Assembly (NCBI GenBank): GCA_023389575.1
Contig: JAEWEG010000052.1
Coordinates: forward strand, 1 to 64,000
Direction: 5' to 3'
From: Chloroflexota bacterium
GTDB lineage: Bacteria; Chloroflexota; Chloroflexia; Thermomicrobiales; UBA6265
DNA: 64,000 nt
Shown here: one piece after another, positions 34,060-43,385 of the stretch
Numbering within the stretch: the stretch's first letter is position 1
Layout: each line of letters opens with the position of its first letter
Made by a program: the position numbers and the translations under genes
Notes under the pieces: generated by a model
Databases searched by the model: none
The model's input: only the letters and a program-made list of their open reading frames with translations
Told to the model about the DNA's origin: nothing

Positions 34060-35576
34060 CGCTCGCTTGCTCCTTCCAGTGCCCGCATGGGATCTGGTGC
34101 CTGTTGTCGTGCCGGGCTCGCATTCACCATCGAAACCGGCGAAGGTACATCTTCCCGGATCAGCACGAGACAGGCGATGGCGGCCGCCAGGGCGATGACC
34201 GCGCCGACCAGGAATGCGACGGTGTACGCGTTCGCCTGGGGATAGATGCCATTGGGTTGCGCCATGCCGCTGAGGATCGCGATGCTCGCCGCGCTGCCAA
34301 TCGAGCCTCCGATCAACCGTAACACCTGGTTCAGGCCAGTCGCGCTGCCGGTTTCCTCCGGTGGCACGCTGCGGATGATGAGTGCTGGCATCATCGCGAA
34401 TGTCATGCCGATGCCGACCCCGAGCACCAGGATCGCCAGCGCGAATTGCCACAACTGCGCTCGGGTGATGGCCAGAAAGGTCATGTCCAGGGCTACGAGC
34501 AGCGCGCCGCCCGCCACCACCCGCCCCGGACCGAACCGGCTGCTCAGGGCGATGGAGATCCTGCTCGAGGCAACGCTGCCCACCGACAATGGCAGGAGCA
34601 CCAGCCCGACGACCACCATGGATTGGTTGAATCCATAGCCCGCGGATTCAGGGGTTTGCAAGTAGCGGTTCACCAGCGACGACATGGCGTAGAGCGATGT
34701 GCCCATCAACAGCGCCGCCAGATCGGCCGCGAGTACCATTCGCCGTGCTATCAGCCGCAGTTCCACCAGTGGGTGGTCGACGCGCAACTCGTGGATCGCC
34801 CACCACGCACCGAGGACCAGCGCGGTCACGAACAAGCCCAGGATGACTGGGGAGTCCCAGCCCCACGTCTTGCCCTGGCTGATGCCCAGCAGGAGCGAGG
34901 CAAGTGCGAGGGAGATCAGGATGGCGCCGCTCACGTCCAGCCGGTGCGCGGTTGCCGAAGGATTGCCCGGAACGACACGCCAGACCAGCACCAGCGCGAT
35001 CGCGGTGACGACCATCGCCAGCCAGAACCCTGCCTGGTAATTGAATCGATCGGCGATGAACCCGGTGACCGGATACCCCAACCCCGCTCCCGCCGCGGTC
35101 GTGACCGAGAGGATGGCGATGGCGGAGCGTATTTTCGCGGGAGGCATGCGGTCCCGCGCCACGGCGATCGCCAATGGGACAAGGGACTGACCCAGCCCCT
35201 GCAATGCCCGCCCAAACAGCAGAACCCAGAAGTTCGTTGCCAGGGCAGCCATTGCCGAGCCAATGGTGACCAGTGCCAGCGTGGTGAGGATCACCTGTCG
35301 GCGGCGCGGCCCATCCGCCAGTCGCCCGAAGATCGGCGAAGCCACGGCGCCCACCAGGAGCGTGACGGTGAGCAACCACTGGGCCGTCTCCAGTGACACG
35401 TTCCGTTCCGACGCGATGGTGGGAATGAGCAACGCCCCGAGCGTTCCGATGATGGACACCACGAAGCCGGTAAGCACCAGTACCGGCAGCAGCATCCGGT
35501 CATTGGCGTTTGGGGCAGGATCTGGTGGAGTCGAAGTGCGCAAATGATTGGTCCACAGCGAAGAGGGGAATGTCAT
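34056..35576 (-). CDS. MFS drug-exporter-like permease (DHA2, 14 TM)
   Basis: 506 aa with about 14 membrane spans, the DHA2 (EmrB/QacA) layout. LADGPRRRQVIL carries the cytoplasmic loop 2-3 motif A remnants, and AGAGLGYPVTG resembles the antiporter motif C. Probably a proton-drug antiporter. The ATG at 35576 has no SD, and a -10-like TGTCAT lies 6 bp upstream inside an inverted repeat, so a leaderless, TetR-controlled mRNA is possible. An ATG at 35495 is a shorter alternative. Confidence 0.85.
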   Translation of the reverse strand: MTFPSSLWTNHLRTSTPPDPAPNANDRMLLPVLVLTGFVVSIIGTLGALLIPTIASERNVSLETAQWLLTVTLLVGAVASPIFGRLADGPRRRQVILTTLALVTIGSAMAALATNFWVLLFGRALQGLGQSLVPLAIAVARDRMPPAKIRSAIAILSVTTAAGAGLGYPVTGFIADRFNYQAGFWLAMVVTAIALVLVWRVVPGNPSATAHRLDVSGAILISLALASLLLGISQGKTWGWDSPVILGLFVTALVLGAWWAIHELRVDHPLVELRLIARRMVLAADLAALLMGTSLYAMSSLVNRYLQTPESAGYGFNQSMVVVGLVLLPLSVGSVASSRISIALSSRFGPGRVVAGGALLVALDMTFLAITRAQLWQFALAILVLGVGIGMTFAMMPALIIRSVPPEETGSATGLNQVLRLIGGSIGSAASIAILSGMAQPNGIYPQANAYTVAFLVGAVIALAAAIACLVLIREDVPSPVSMVNASPARQQAPDPMRALEGASER

Positions 35577-35589
35577 CGGCCAATGACAT
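35570..35589. promoter_or_regulatory. putative TetR operator at the MFS start
   Basis: Inverted repeat ATGTCAT (35570-35576) / ATGACAT (35583-35589) with a 6-bp spacer; a third half-site ATGACA follows. It overlaps the MFS start codon and candidate -10. Confidence 0.55.
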
Positions 35590-35715
35590 CGACGGATGAC
35601 AGTGTCGACGGTATGCCCAACTTGCGCAAGGGGTTCCATTCTTGGCGGCCCCAATGGGTCAGCGGCACGCGTTCCACCCGGGGTGACGATTCCTCGACCT
35701 GTTCCGAAAAGCAGG

Positions 35716-35748
35716 AGACCCGGCCACGCCGGAGCGATGGCCGGGTCT
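35716..35748 (-). terminator. terminator of DUF305 gene
   Basis: A perfect 11-bp inverted repeat (35716-35726 and 35738-35748, 11-nt loop), followed on the minus strand by a T-rich stretch (TGCTTTTC). It separates the DUF305 gene from the MFS operon. Confidence 0.7.
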
Positions 35749-35770
35749 GTCCCGCTTACATGGTTGGCGA

Positions 35771-36463
35771 TCAGTGACCCTCGTGGGTCGACGGCAGCGG
35801 GTCGGTGATCGGCTCTTCGCCGCGCGCTTCGAGCATCTGGTTCATCGAACCAATCTCCATGTCCTGCAAGGCAATGGTGCGCTGGGCCATGAGCTCTATG
35901 GACGAGTGGTCCGAACGTTCCAGCAGCGCTTCGGCCATTTCCACTCCACCCTGGTGGTGCCGGATCATGAGCTCCAGGAACAGCACCTCTGCCTCGGCCA
36001 CGGGCAGGTCGCGAAGCTGCTGAATCTGATCGGGCGTCGCCATGCCCGGCATCAGGCCATCTTCGATCGGCATCCCCATCCACGTCATCGGCGGGTCGGC
36101 ACTGGCGAATGGTAGCCCCCACGATTCCAGATAGGCCTGCATGGCCCCCATTTGCGTTGACTGGGTCAACGCGATATCCGTGGCCAGGGCGAACAGTTCC
36201 GGATCCTCGGTGCGATCGCGGATGATCATCGCCATTTCAACCGCCTGAGAGTGGTGCAGGTTCATGTCGCGCATGAACCCCGCCTCGGCGGAGTCGTTCC
36301 CGGGGTCTCGCGGCCACATCTGCCACAGCAGGATTCCCGCGCCAGCGATGATGAGTACAAGAACCGCGCTTGCCAGCGCGGTGGCCGGCAAGGGAACGAA
36401 GAATCCACGTCGCGTCTCGTTGGTTTCGGACCCGGATATTGCTTCGGAAGACATGCTACCCAT
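35771..36463 (-). CDS. DUF305 membrane-anchored protein
   Basis: 230 aa. One N-terminal membrane span (LPATALASAVLVLIIAGAGI) anchors it, with the DUF305 domain outside. DUF305 is a ferritin-like four-helix fold rich in His/Met; here FMRDMNLHHSQAVEMAMII and ELMIRHHQGGVEMAEALLE are the two His-rich motifs. Family members are linked to metal (copper) binding but the function is unproven. The start is uncertain: ATG 36463 (used) or 36454. A farther ATG at 36511 would place the terminator hairpin inside the coding region. The DUF3105 gene lies upstream. Confidence 0.85.
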   Translation of the reverse strand: MGSMSSEAISGSETNETRRGFFVPLPATALASAVLVLIIAGAGILLWQMWPRDPGNDSAEAGFMRDMNLHHSQAVEMAMIIRDRTEDPELFALATDIALTQSTQMGAMQAYLESWGLPFASADPPMTWMGMPIEDGLMPGMATPDQIQQLRDLPVAEAEVLFLELMIRHHQGGVEMAEALLERSDHSSIELMAQRTIALQDMEIGSMNQMLEARGEEPITDPLPSTHEGH

Positions 36464-36473
36464 CCAATTGCGA

Positions 36474-36502
36474 CGAAGGCGGCTCACTGTGAGCCGCCTT
36501 CG
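36474..36502 (-). terminator. terminator after DUF3105 gene
   Basis: A perfect 13-bp stem (36474-36486 and 36490-36502) with a CTG loop, just after the DUF3105 stop. No strong T-run. Confidence 0.65.
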
Positions 36503-36507
36503 TTCGA

Positions 36508-37470
36508 TCATGATTCAGGCGTCGCTATCGGTGTGGACCCTGGACTCGCCACCGGTGTCGCGCCGGCGACGGGAGTCCCGACTGGAACACCGTCCGGATC
36601 GGGCGTGCCGGCGGCGGCCGGACTCGATTCCGGCGTCGACTCGGCCGGAACCTCCGGTGCCTGCGGATTGAGCGCGGCGGCGGTGGCGGTCGCGTACGAC
36701 TCGGGCAGGCCGCCCACCGGGTCCGAACCCTCGGCCATGACCAGCGGCTCCTGCTGCGGCACTTCGTCCGTCGTGACGCTCACGCCGCTCCAGCAGATGC
36801 CGTACGGCTCGGGCGAGTTGTTCACGTTCTTCTTGTAATGCGAGATGAACGGATCGAGCCGGCTGTCATCCACGCCGTCCAGCTTGATCTGCTTGCCCCA
36901 TACCGAGGCCACCACCGGGGCATCCATGCCAGGGTACGGGCTCACCAGGATGAACTGCTCTTCCGCCTTGTTCCGGAGCACGTCGATGTCTTCCTGGGGC
37001 AGGTCCGGGTCGTAGGTGATCCAGACCGCGCCATGTTCCAGCGCGTGCACGCCGTACTCATTCTCGATGTAGCTGTCGTAGAAGCCGCAGTTCTGCCACG
37101 AGTTGCGGTGGAAACCGCCAACCGGTGGAATCTGTTCGTACAGGATGGGCTCTTCGTTATTGTGCGTGGCCACGAAGTCGGTCGCGCCAAAGTAGGTGTC
37201 CACATCCCTGGTGACCCGCCATTCCTCGACCCAGCCCCAGGCACGGACGGCGAAAACGCCAATCACGATCACCGCGAACGCCGCCAGACCGATCTTGGTC
37301 CAGAACCACTGGCGTTGTTGCTTCTCGTACTCCGCCTTGCGCTGTTCGCGGCGGTTACGGCTCGATGCGTCGGACCGGCGGCTGCTTCCGCTCCGCCGCG
37401 CGCCCGATTCCTCCTCCGCGGCCTTCTGGGCCGCGTTCGCCTGTTGCACCTGCTTCGATTTCTTTGCCAT
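36508..37470 (-). CDS. DUF3105 membrane-anchored protein
   Basis: 320 aa. A basic, glutamine-rich cytoplasmic N-terminus (~55 aa) is followed by one span (FWTKIGLAAFAVIVIGVFAV). The outer DUF3105 domain carries YEQIPPVGGFHRNSWQNCG, the core GVHALEHGAVWITYDPDL, and paired cysteines. The C-terminus (~80 aa) is a Pro/Thr/Ala/Ser-rich low-complexity tail, perhaps cell-surface exposed. GAGGG upstream supports the ATG at 37470. DUF3105 and DUF305 genes often neighbour each other; function unknown. Confidence 0.8.
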   Translation of the reverse strand: MAKKSKQVQQANAAQKAAEEESGARRSGSSRRSDASSRNRREQRKAEYEKQQRQWFWTKIGLAAFAVIVIGVFAVRAWGWVEEWRVTRDVDTYFGATDFVATHNNEEPILYEQIPPVGGFHRNSWQNCGFYDSYIENEYGVHALEHGAVWITYDPDLPQEDIDVLRNKAEEQFILVSPYPGMDAPVVASVWGKQIKLDGVDDSRLDPFISHYKKNVNNSPEPYGICWSGVSVTTDEVPQQEPLVMAEGSDPVGGLPESYATATAAALNPQAPEVPAESTPESSPAAAGTPDPDGVPVGTPVAGATPVASPGSTPIATPES

Positions 37471-37603
37471 CGTTTCCCTCAAGGTCGTGCCGGCACTGAA
37501 TCACCGGCGCCCGGTGAGAACTCTGCTGTCACCGGGCCAGTCAGGCCGGTCTTGTCCCGTGAGTCCTGCTCATTAAACGCATGATTCCACGAACCGGTTC
37601 GCT

Positions 37604-39016
37604 TTACCGGATTCCTTCGCGCAGGAATGCCACAACCTCGCTCAGACCAATGCGTTGCTGGTCCATTGTGTCACGATCCCGCACGGTCACGGCCTGGTCT
37701 TCCAGCGTGTCGAAGTCCACCGTCACGCAGTACGGCGTGCCGATCTCGTCCTGCCGCCGGTAGCGCTTGCCAATGTTGGAGGTCTCATCGTAGTCGACCA
37801 GCACGCCAAGCTCGTCCTGGACCTGCTCGAACAGGTCCCTGGCGACCGAGGTCAGTTCCGGCTTCTTCGCCAGCGGCAGGATCGCCGCCTTGTACGGAGC
37901 CAGTCTCGGTGCCAGCCGCAGCACCACCCGGGTGTCGGCCTTGCCGTTCACGTCGACGGTTTCTTCTTCATCATACGCGTCGATCAGGACCGTCAGGAAC
38001 GACCGCTCGACCCCGAAAGTCGGTTCGATCACATGCGGCTTGTACCGGGTGTTCTCGGCCTGGTCGAAGTAGCTCATGTCCACCCCACTCGCCTCTTCGT
38101 GTGAGCGCAGGTCGAAGTCCGTCCGGTTCGCCAGTCCGTAGAGTTCCTTCCAGCCCATGGAACCGGGGAAGTTGTATTCGAAGTCCACCGTGCGGTCGGA
38201 GTAGTGCGACAGCTCCGCCTGGTCGTGCTCACGAACCCGGACGTGCTCGGGATTCAAGCCGAGCAGCCTGACCCAGGCCCACATCGCCTCAAGCCAGGCG
38301 TCGAAATGTCCATCGCCCGTGCCAGGCTTGATGAAGTACTCGATCTCCATCTGCTCGAATTCGAGCACGCGGAACACGAAGTTCCCCGGCGTGATTTCGT
38401 TGCGGAACGCCTTGCCGATCTGGCCGACGCCGAACGGCAGCTTCACGCGAGACGACGCCATGATGTTCTTGTACTGCACGAAGATGCCCTGGGCGGTTTC
38501 CGGCCGCAGGTACACCTGGGTGCCAGTCTCGGACACCGGCCCGATGGTGGTGCTGAACATCATGTTGAACTGGCGGGCGTCGGTCAGCGTTCGGTTGCCG
38601 CAGTGCGGGCAGGCCAGGTTGGCATCGGCCAGCAGCTTCGACATCTCCTCCGGCGAGAGGCTGGCGGCGTTGTCCATGCCCAGCTTTTCCTCGAGGAGGT
38701 GATCGGCACGGAACCGGGACTTGCAGGTCTTGCAGTCAACCAGCGGGTCGTTGAAGTTGACGACGTGGCCCGATGCCTCCCAGACCTTCGGGTTCATCAG
38801 GATACCGGCGTCCAGGCCGACCATGTCCGCCCGCTTGTGGATGAACGTTTTCCACCACAATTGCTTGATGTTGTTCTTCAGTTCAACGCCGAGCGGTCCG
38901 TAGTCCCAGGTGTTGGCCAACCCGCCGTAAATATCGGATCCGGGAAACACGAATCCGCGACGCTTGGAAAGCGCCACGATTTTGTCCATGGACGATGCGC
39001 GTGGTTTAGTGCTCAT
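37604..39016 (-). CDS. glyQS: glycyl-tRNA synthetase, alpha2 type
   Basis: 470 aa. This class II enzyme charges tRNA-Gly as a homodimer, as in archaea and many Gram-positive lineages. Visible are the N-terminal KIVALSKRRGFVFPGSDIYGG, the metal-binding CKTCKSRFRAD and CPHCGNRTL, motif 2 (GIGKAFRNEI-like: GQIGKAFRNEITP) and motif 3 (GVERSFLTVLIDAY). The anticodon-binding domain is APYKAAILPLAKK onward. The start at 39016 fits the family; upstream in-frame residues do not. No T-box is seen. The recombinase gene lies 55 bp upstream. Confidence 0.95.
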   Translation of the reverse strand: MSTKPRASSMDKIVALSKRRGFVFPGSDIYGGLANTWDYGPLGVELKNNIKQLWWKTFIHKRADMVGLDAGILMNPKVWEASGHVVNFNDPLVDCKTCKSRFRADHLLEEKLGMDNAASLSPEEMSKLLADANLACPHCGNRTLTDARQFNMMFSTTIGPVSETGTQVYLRPETAQGIFVQYKNIMASSRVKLPFGVGQIGKAFRNEITPGNFVFRVLEFEQMEIEYFIKPGTGDGHFDAWLEAMWAWVRLLGLNPEHVRVREHDQAELSHYSDRTVDFEYNFPGSMGWKELYGLANRTDFDLRSHEEASGVDMSYFDQAENTRYKPHVIEPTFGVERSFLTVLIDAYDEEETVDVNGKADTRVVLRLAPRLAPYKAAILPLAKKPELTSVARDLFEQVQDELGVLVDYDETSNIGKRYRRQDEIGTPYCVTVDFDTLEDQAVTVRDRDTMDQQRIGLSEVVAFLREGIR

Positions 39017-39071
39017 GATGATTGGTCCTGTCAGCGAGGGCGAGTACTCCAGGTTGGGAGATGGGAGGCGA

Positions 39072-39986
39072 TCAGGCCTCCCCGGTACCGTCGCCATCGC
39101 TGACCACGACGTTGTCGCCATTCATCTGGCGGTAGATCTGGGTGGTGGAGATGCTGACGTGCCCCAGTTGCTTCTGAATATCCGCCAGCTCCGCGCCCTG
39201 CTTCAGGGCGTGGGCCGCGTGGGAGTGCCGCAGGGTGTGAGGGGTGATGTCGGTGATGCCAGCACGCTCGGCGTAGGATTTCAGGATCAACCAGAATCCC
39301 TGCCGGGTCAGGCGTCCTCCCCGGTGATTGAGGAAGAGCGACGAGTTCTCGGTGGCTCCCGCCAGCCGCCCGCGAGCCACTTCCAGGTATTCCCGCACCT
39401 GTTGCGCCGCCTTGAAGCTCATCGGCACCGTGCGCGTTCGCCCACTCTTGCCCTGGCATTGCACGATCGCCTGCTCCAGGTCGACATCGTCGAGGTCGAG
39501 GGCAACCAGTTCGCTCACCCGCATGCCGGTGGAATACAGCACCGAGAGCATGGCCTGGTCGCGGATGTTCTCGGGTTTGATCGGCGGCCGGATGGTCGGT
39601 TGCTGGAGAAGCCGCTCGATCTCCTCCAGGGAAATCGACTTCGGGACGAACTTCTCAACCCTTGGCGACGAGACGTTCTTTCCAATCTCCCCGGACACGA
39701 CGCCGTTCTCACGCAGGTATGCCGCGAACGACTTTATCGCCGCCGTCTTCCTGGCGATGGTCGACGAGGCGTAGTCGCGCGTGCGCAGGTGAAGGAGGTA
39801 GGCGCCGATGTGCTCGTCGGTGAGGCCTTCCCAGGCGGACAGGCTCTCGACCTGATCCTCGGCTGGTACGTCGTGGAGGTAGGCCATCAGTTGCCGCAGG
39901 TCGTTCCGGTAGGCCGAGATCGTGTTGCCGGAGAATGTGCGCTTCTCCTGCAGCGAGCCCAGGAACGCGTCGATTTGCTCCTCCAT
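39072..39986 (-). CDS. XerC/XerD-type tyrosine recombinase
   Basis: 304 aa, the Xer length. The N-terminal SAM-like DNA-binding part (EEQIDAFLGSLQEKRTFSGNTISAYRNDL) precedes the catalytic domain. The catalytic residues are present: Arg in STGMRVSEL, Lys in GKSGRTRTV, HxxR in HTLRHSHA, His in LGHVSISTT and Tyr in QIYRQM. It probably resolves chromosome dimers at dif. There are no integration signs around it, so a housekeeping Xer is more likely than an integrase. ATG 39986 is chosen over a TTG seven codons earlier. Confidence 0.88.
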   Translation of the reverse strand: MEEQIDAFLGSLQEKRTFSGNTISAYRNDLRQLMAYLHDVPAEDQVESLSAWEGLTDEHIGAYLLHLRTRDYASSTIARKTAAIKSFAAYLRENGVVSGEIGKNVSSPRVEKFVPKSISLEEIERLLQQPTIRPPIKPENIRDQAMLSVLYSTGMRVSELVALDLDDVDLEQAIVQCQGKSGRTRTVPMSFKAAQQVREYLEVARGRLAGATENSSLFLNHRGGRLTRQGFWLILKSYAERAGITDITPHTLRHSHAAHALKQGAELADIQKQLGHVSISTTQIYRQMNGDNVVVSDGDGTGEA

Positions 39987-40055
39987 GAGGGAAGGAATCC
40001 TTTCCAAGCGGTGGTTAACCGGCGTGACGAATGCGTGAACAGGTGTCCAGAAAAA

Positions 40056-41183
40056 TCAGGCCGCGATCGAAGCAAGCACGGTATCGAGCGACACATGATC
40101 GATGCCAAAGGCCTCGGCGACACCGGCGTGCGTCACCTGGCCGCCCAGCACGTTGACGCCCTTGCCGAGCGCCGGGTCCCGGTTTACCGCGGCCACCAGA
40201 CCGTTGTCGGCCAGGGCGAGACCATACGGTAGTGTGACATTGGCGAGTCCCAGCGTGCCCGTCCGGGGAAGCGCTCCCGGCATGTTGGTCACGCAGTAAT
40301 GCACCACACCGTTCACGGTGAACACCGGGTCGCTGTGGGTGGTTGGCCGTGATGTTTCGAAGCAGCCGCCCTGGTCGATCGCCACATCGACCATTACCGC
40401 GCCGGGTCGCATTGCCTCCACCATGTCAGCGGTGACCAGCTTGGGCGCGCGCTTGCCCGGAATGAGCACGCTGCCGATCACCAGGTCGGCCTCGGCCACC
40501 GCCTCCGCGATGGTGTGGCTGTTCGAGCCCAGCGTGTGCACGCGACCGTGCAACACCTGGTCGAGGTAGCGCAAACGGTCGATGTTCATGTCGAGAATGG
40601 TGACGTTGGCGCCCATGCCCAGGGCCACCTGGGCGGCGTTGGTGCCAACGATGCCACCACCAATGATCACCACGTTCGCCTCCGGCACGCCCGGCACCCC
40701 GCCGAGCAGGACGCCGCGCCCACCGTTGGTCTTTTCCAGGTAGTGCGCGCCAACCTGGACCGACATCCGGCCAGCGACCTCGCTCATGGGCTGCAGCAGT
40801 GGCAACGGACCGGTTGGAAGCTGGACCGTCTCGTAGGCGACCGCCTGGACCTTGCGTTCCATCAGGGACCTGGTCAGCGGTTCATCGTTCGCAAGGTGCA
40901 GGTAGGTGAACAGAATCTGGTCTTCCCGCAGCAGGTCGTACTCGCTGGGGACCGGCTCCTTCACCTTCACGATCATGTCCGCGTTGGCGAAGACGTCCTC
41001 GTGGTTTGGCGCGATTCGCGCGCCAGCCGCGGCGTATTCATCGTCCGCGAAACCACTGCCCTCGCCCGCGGTGGTTTCCACCAGGACCGTGTGACCGTGC
41101 CGAACATATTCACTCGCCCCGGCCGGAGTGAGCGAAACACGGTTTTCGCGATCCTTCACTTCTCGAGGCACGCCTACGATCAC
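40056..41183 (-). CDS. ald: alanine dehydrogenase
   Basis: 375 aa. NAD-dependent interconversion of L-alanine and pyruvate plus ammonia, cytoplasmic. It has VIVGVPREVKDRENRVSLTPAG at the N-terminus, the substrate-binding Lys in MIVKVKEP, the Rossmann motif VVIIGGGIVGTNAAQVALGMGA and the conserved SRPTTHSDPVF. Start: GTG at 41183 with AGGGGG seven bases upstream. No ATG in frame fits. A ~450-bp region with inverted and direct repeats lies upstream. Confidence 0.93.
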   Translation of the reverse strand: MIVGVPREVKDRENRVSLTPAGASEYVRHGHTVLVETTAGEGSGFADDEYAAAGARIAPNHEDVFANADMIVKVKEPVPSEYDLLREDQILFTYLHLANDEPLTRSLMERKVQAVAYETVQLPTGPLPLLQPMSEVAGRMSVQVGAHYLEKTNGGRGVLLGGVPGVPEANVVIIGGGIVGTNAAQVALGMGANVTILDMNIDRLRYLDQVLHGRVHTLGSNSHTIAEAVAEADLVIGSVLIPGKRAPKLVTADMVEAMRPGAVMVDVAIDQGGCFETSRPTTHSDPVFTVNGVVHYCVTNMPGALPRTGTLGLANVTLPYGLALADNGLVAAVNRDPALGKGVNVLGGQVTHAGVAEAFGIDHVSLDTVLASIAA

Positions 41184-41629
41184 CGAATTACCCCCTGTGC
41201 CGTCTACCGGCGAGATGCCGCGTTCATGAATGGGATATGGGCGGGATGGCGCGGAAACGCGCGTTTCTCCATTGGGACAAACGCGCGTACGTACATGCGC
41301 CGTGGCACCCCGCCATTGTTCCCGGCATTCTAGCATGAAGTTCCCACAGTTATGTATCGCTGTGCGGTAGATCGGGGCGGGTTTCTCCACACCGGAGTCC
41401 ATTTCCCGGCCGGTGCCCCGTCGGGAGCCGTCTCGATCATGGCTCCCTTGGGCCTCCTGTCCGGGCGGTGGAAGCCCACGTATCGGTGGCCCGGATATCA
41501 GGGTTTCCGGTCCCACCCATTCGCCCAGCCGAGCCGTTTGCCCTCCATAGTAGAATTGCGCCACAGAGGGAACCTGTGTCCCCCACATCATCCCCGTCCC
41601 TCGCCTGCCGCTCCTGGAGTTCAGAGTTC
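41184..41629. other. non-coding region between ald and rseP
   Basis: 446 bp between divergent genes. It holds a 14-bp perfect palindrome GAAACGCGCGTTTC (41254-41267), whose half AAACGCGCGT repeats directly at 41279-41288, and a TAGAAT (41327-41332, minus) as possible ald -10. No credible gene is seen. Confidence 0.55.
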
Positions 41630-43234
41630 GTGCCAGAAATCTCCAATGGTCTTGCCTTCGGGCTGCTCATCATCCCCGTCCTCGCCTTCCTCATCCTCAT
41701 CCACGAGTTCGGACACTTCTTCGCCGCGCGCAGCGTCGGGGTCCAGGTCGAGGAATTCGGCCTCGGCATTCCCCCGCGAGCCAAGGGCTGGCGCCGAAAC
41801 GGTGTGCTCTGGTCTCTCAACTGGATCCCCTTCGGTGGCTTCGTCCGGGTCAAGGGCGAGGACGGCAAGGACATGTCCGAAGGCTCGATGAACTCGAAGG
41901 GACCGCTCCAGCGCGCCTTCTTCCTCGCCGCCGGATCGGCCATGAACTTCCTGGCCGCCATCATCCTCTCCATCGTTATCGTCGCCTTCCAGGGCGTGCC
42001 AGACGGCAGCAGCAACATCTACATCGCGAATGTCGTCGAGCAGTCGCCGGCCGAGGGAGCGGGCTGGCTTCCCGGCGATTCCATTTATGCCGTGGACGGC
42101 GAGGTGATCACGGGCTCCAGCCAGTTGCAGGCGGCCATTGGCGACCGCGCCGGTCAGGAGATAAGCGTCACTGTCCGCCGGGGCGACGAGTTGATTGAAA
42201 CGACGGTCGTCCCGCGCGAGAACCCGCCCGCCGGGCAGGGCGCGACCGGGATCGAGATGATCCAGGGCTCGCCATCCACGTTGAAGATCACCGGTGTCGA
42301 TCCAGGATCGGTCGCCGAGTCGGCTGGCTGGCTATCCGGGGATCGCGTGGTCGCCATCGACGGGATCGCCATCGAGGCGGAAGCCCAGGCTCGCAATCTC
42401 TTCCTTGGGGCCGCGGGCGAGGAGGTGACCGTGACGCTCGAGCGTGACGGCCAGACGATCGACTCGACCTTCACCATGCCGCTGCCGGCGATCACCCTCA
42501 CGCAGGTCCTCAATGGCGGCCCGGCCAGCGACGCCAGGCTCTATCCCGGCGACGAAATCGTCTCGGTAGGCGACCAGGTGGTCACCGATGCCCAGGCGTT
42601 CTCCGATCTCCTGACCGCGGCGGCCGGAACCAGTGTCGACCTCGGCGTGATGCGCGAGGGTCGCGCACTGACCCTCCCGATCGAGGTGCCGACCATCCCG
42701 GAAGACAGCAACGCGATTGACGCGATCGGCGTCAACGGTCGCGTGGAGAACCCGTACGAAGCCATCGGCGCCGACGGTGTCATCGCCCGGACCTTCAAGG
42801 ACGTTCCGGTCAGCCAGATCATTCCCGAGGGCTGGTCCCAGTTCTGGGAGATCACCAGCGGTACATTCGGCGGCCTGCGCGACATGGTCACCGATGGCGT
42901 CGATCCGGATACTCTCGTGGGTCCGGTCGGCATGGGGCAGATGACATCGGAACTGCTCACCCAAAGCGCGACCCCGGTTTGGGTCACGCTCGCCCTGATC
43001 ACCGTCGTCATTTCGGTCGCGCTCGGCGTGCTGAACCTGATGCCGCTGCCGGCGCTCGACGGTGGCCGGTTGCTGTTCGTGCTCATCGAGGTATTGCGCG
43101 GCGGACGGCGCATTTCACCGGAGAAGGAAGGTCTCGTGCACCTGGCCGGCATGGTCGTGTTGCTGGGTCTGATGTTCTTCGTCGCCTTCGGGGATGTCTC
43201 CCGCCTCGTGGATGGCCGGTCGATCTTCCCCTAA
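41630..43234 (+). CDS. rseP: site-2 protease RseP-like, three PDZ domains
   Basis: 534 aa. An intramembrane zinc metalloprotease that cleaves membrane proteins. The zinc motif HExxH is LILIHEFGHFFAA in the first span, and the second site NLMPLPALDGGRLLF is near the C-terminus. Between them lie three PDZ-like repeats: PAEGAGWLPGDSIYAVDGE (~140-220), SVAESAGWLSGDRVVAIDG (~225-300) and PASDARLYPGDEIVSVGD (~300-370). Most homologues carry one or two. GTG 41630 is used, with TGGAG upstream. ispG follows 151 bp later; dxr, a common neighbour, is absent. Confidence 0.9.
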   Translation: MPEISNGLAFGLLIIPVLAFLILIHEFGHFFAARSVGVQVEEFGLGIPPRAKGWRRNGVLWSLNWIPFGGFVRVKGEDGKDMSEGSMNSKGPLQRAFFLAAGSAMNFLAAIILSIVIVAFQGVPDGSSNIYIANVVEQSPAEGAGWLPGDSIYAVDGEVITGSSQLQAAIGDRAGQEISVTVRRGDELIETTVVPRENPPAGQGATGIEMIQGSPSTLKITGVDPGSVAESAGWLSGDRVVAIDGIAIEAEAQARNLFLGAAGEEVTVTLERDGQTIDSTFTMPLPAITLTQVLNGGPASDARLYPGDEIVSVGDQVVTDAQAFSDLLTAAAGTSVDLGVMREGRALTLPIEVPTIPEDSNAIDAIGVNGRVENPYEAIGADGVIARTFKDVPVSQIIPEGWSQFWEITSGTFGGLRDMVTDGVDPDTLVGPVGMGQMTSELLTQSATPVWVTLALITVVISVALGVLNLMPLPALDGGRLLFVLIEVLRGGRRISPEKEGLVHLAGMVVLLGLMFFVAFGDVSRLVDGRSIFP

Positions 43235-43385
43235 CCCACCCATTCGTCAGGTACTCACGGGGCTCTCCGTCGTACCATTCAGGAAGCAGCACGCGGCCGC
43301 CCTCTGGCCGCATCGGCCAGGCGAGGTTCAGCCAGCACCTGACTCCCGACCTCAGCCTGGCATCATCCAAAGGACAAGGCTCCCC

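Noticed and set aside
39017..39071. T-box riboswitch upstream of glycyl-tRNA synthetase
   Set aside because: Only 55 bp lie before the upstream gene, too short, and no T-box sequence is visible.
39072..39986. Phage integrase/genomic island
   Set aside because: Length and motifs fit a housekeeping Xer protein, and no att repeats, tRNA or phage genes are near.
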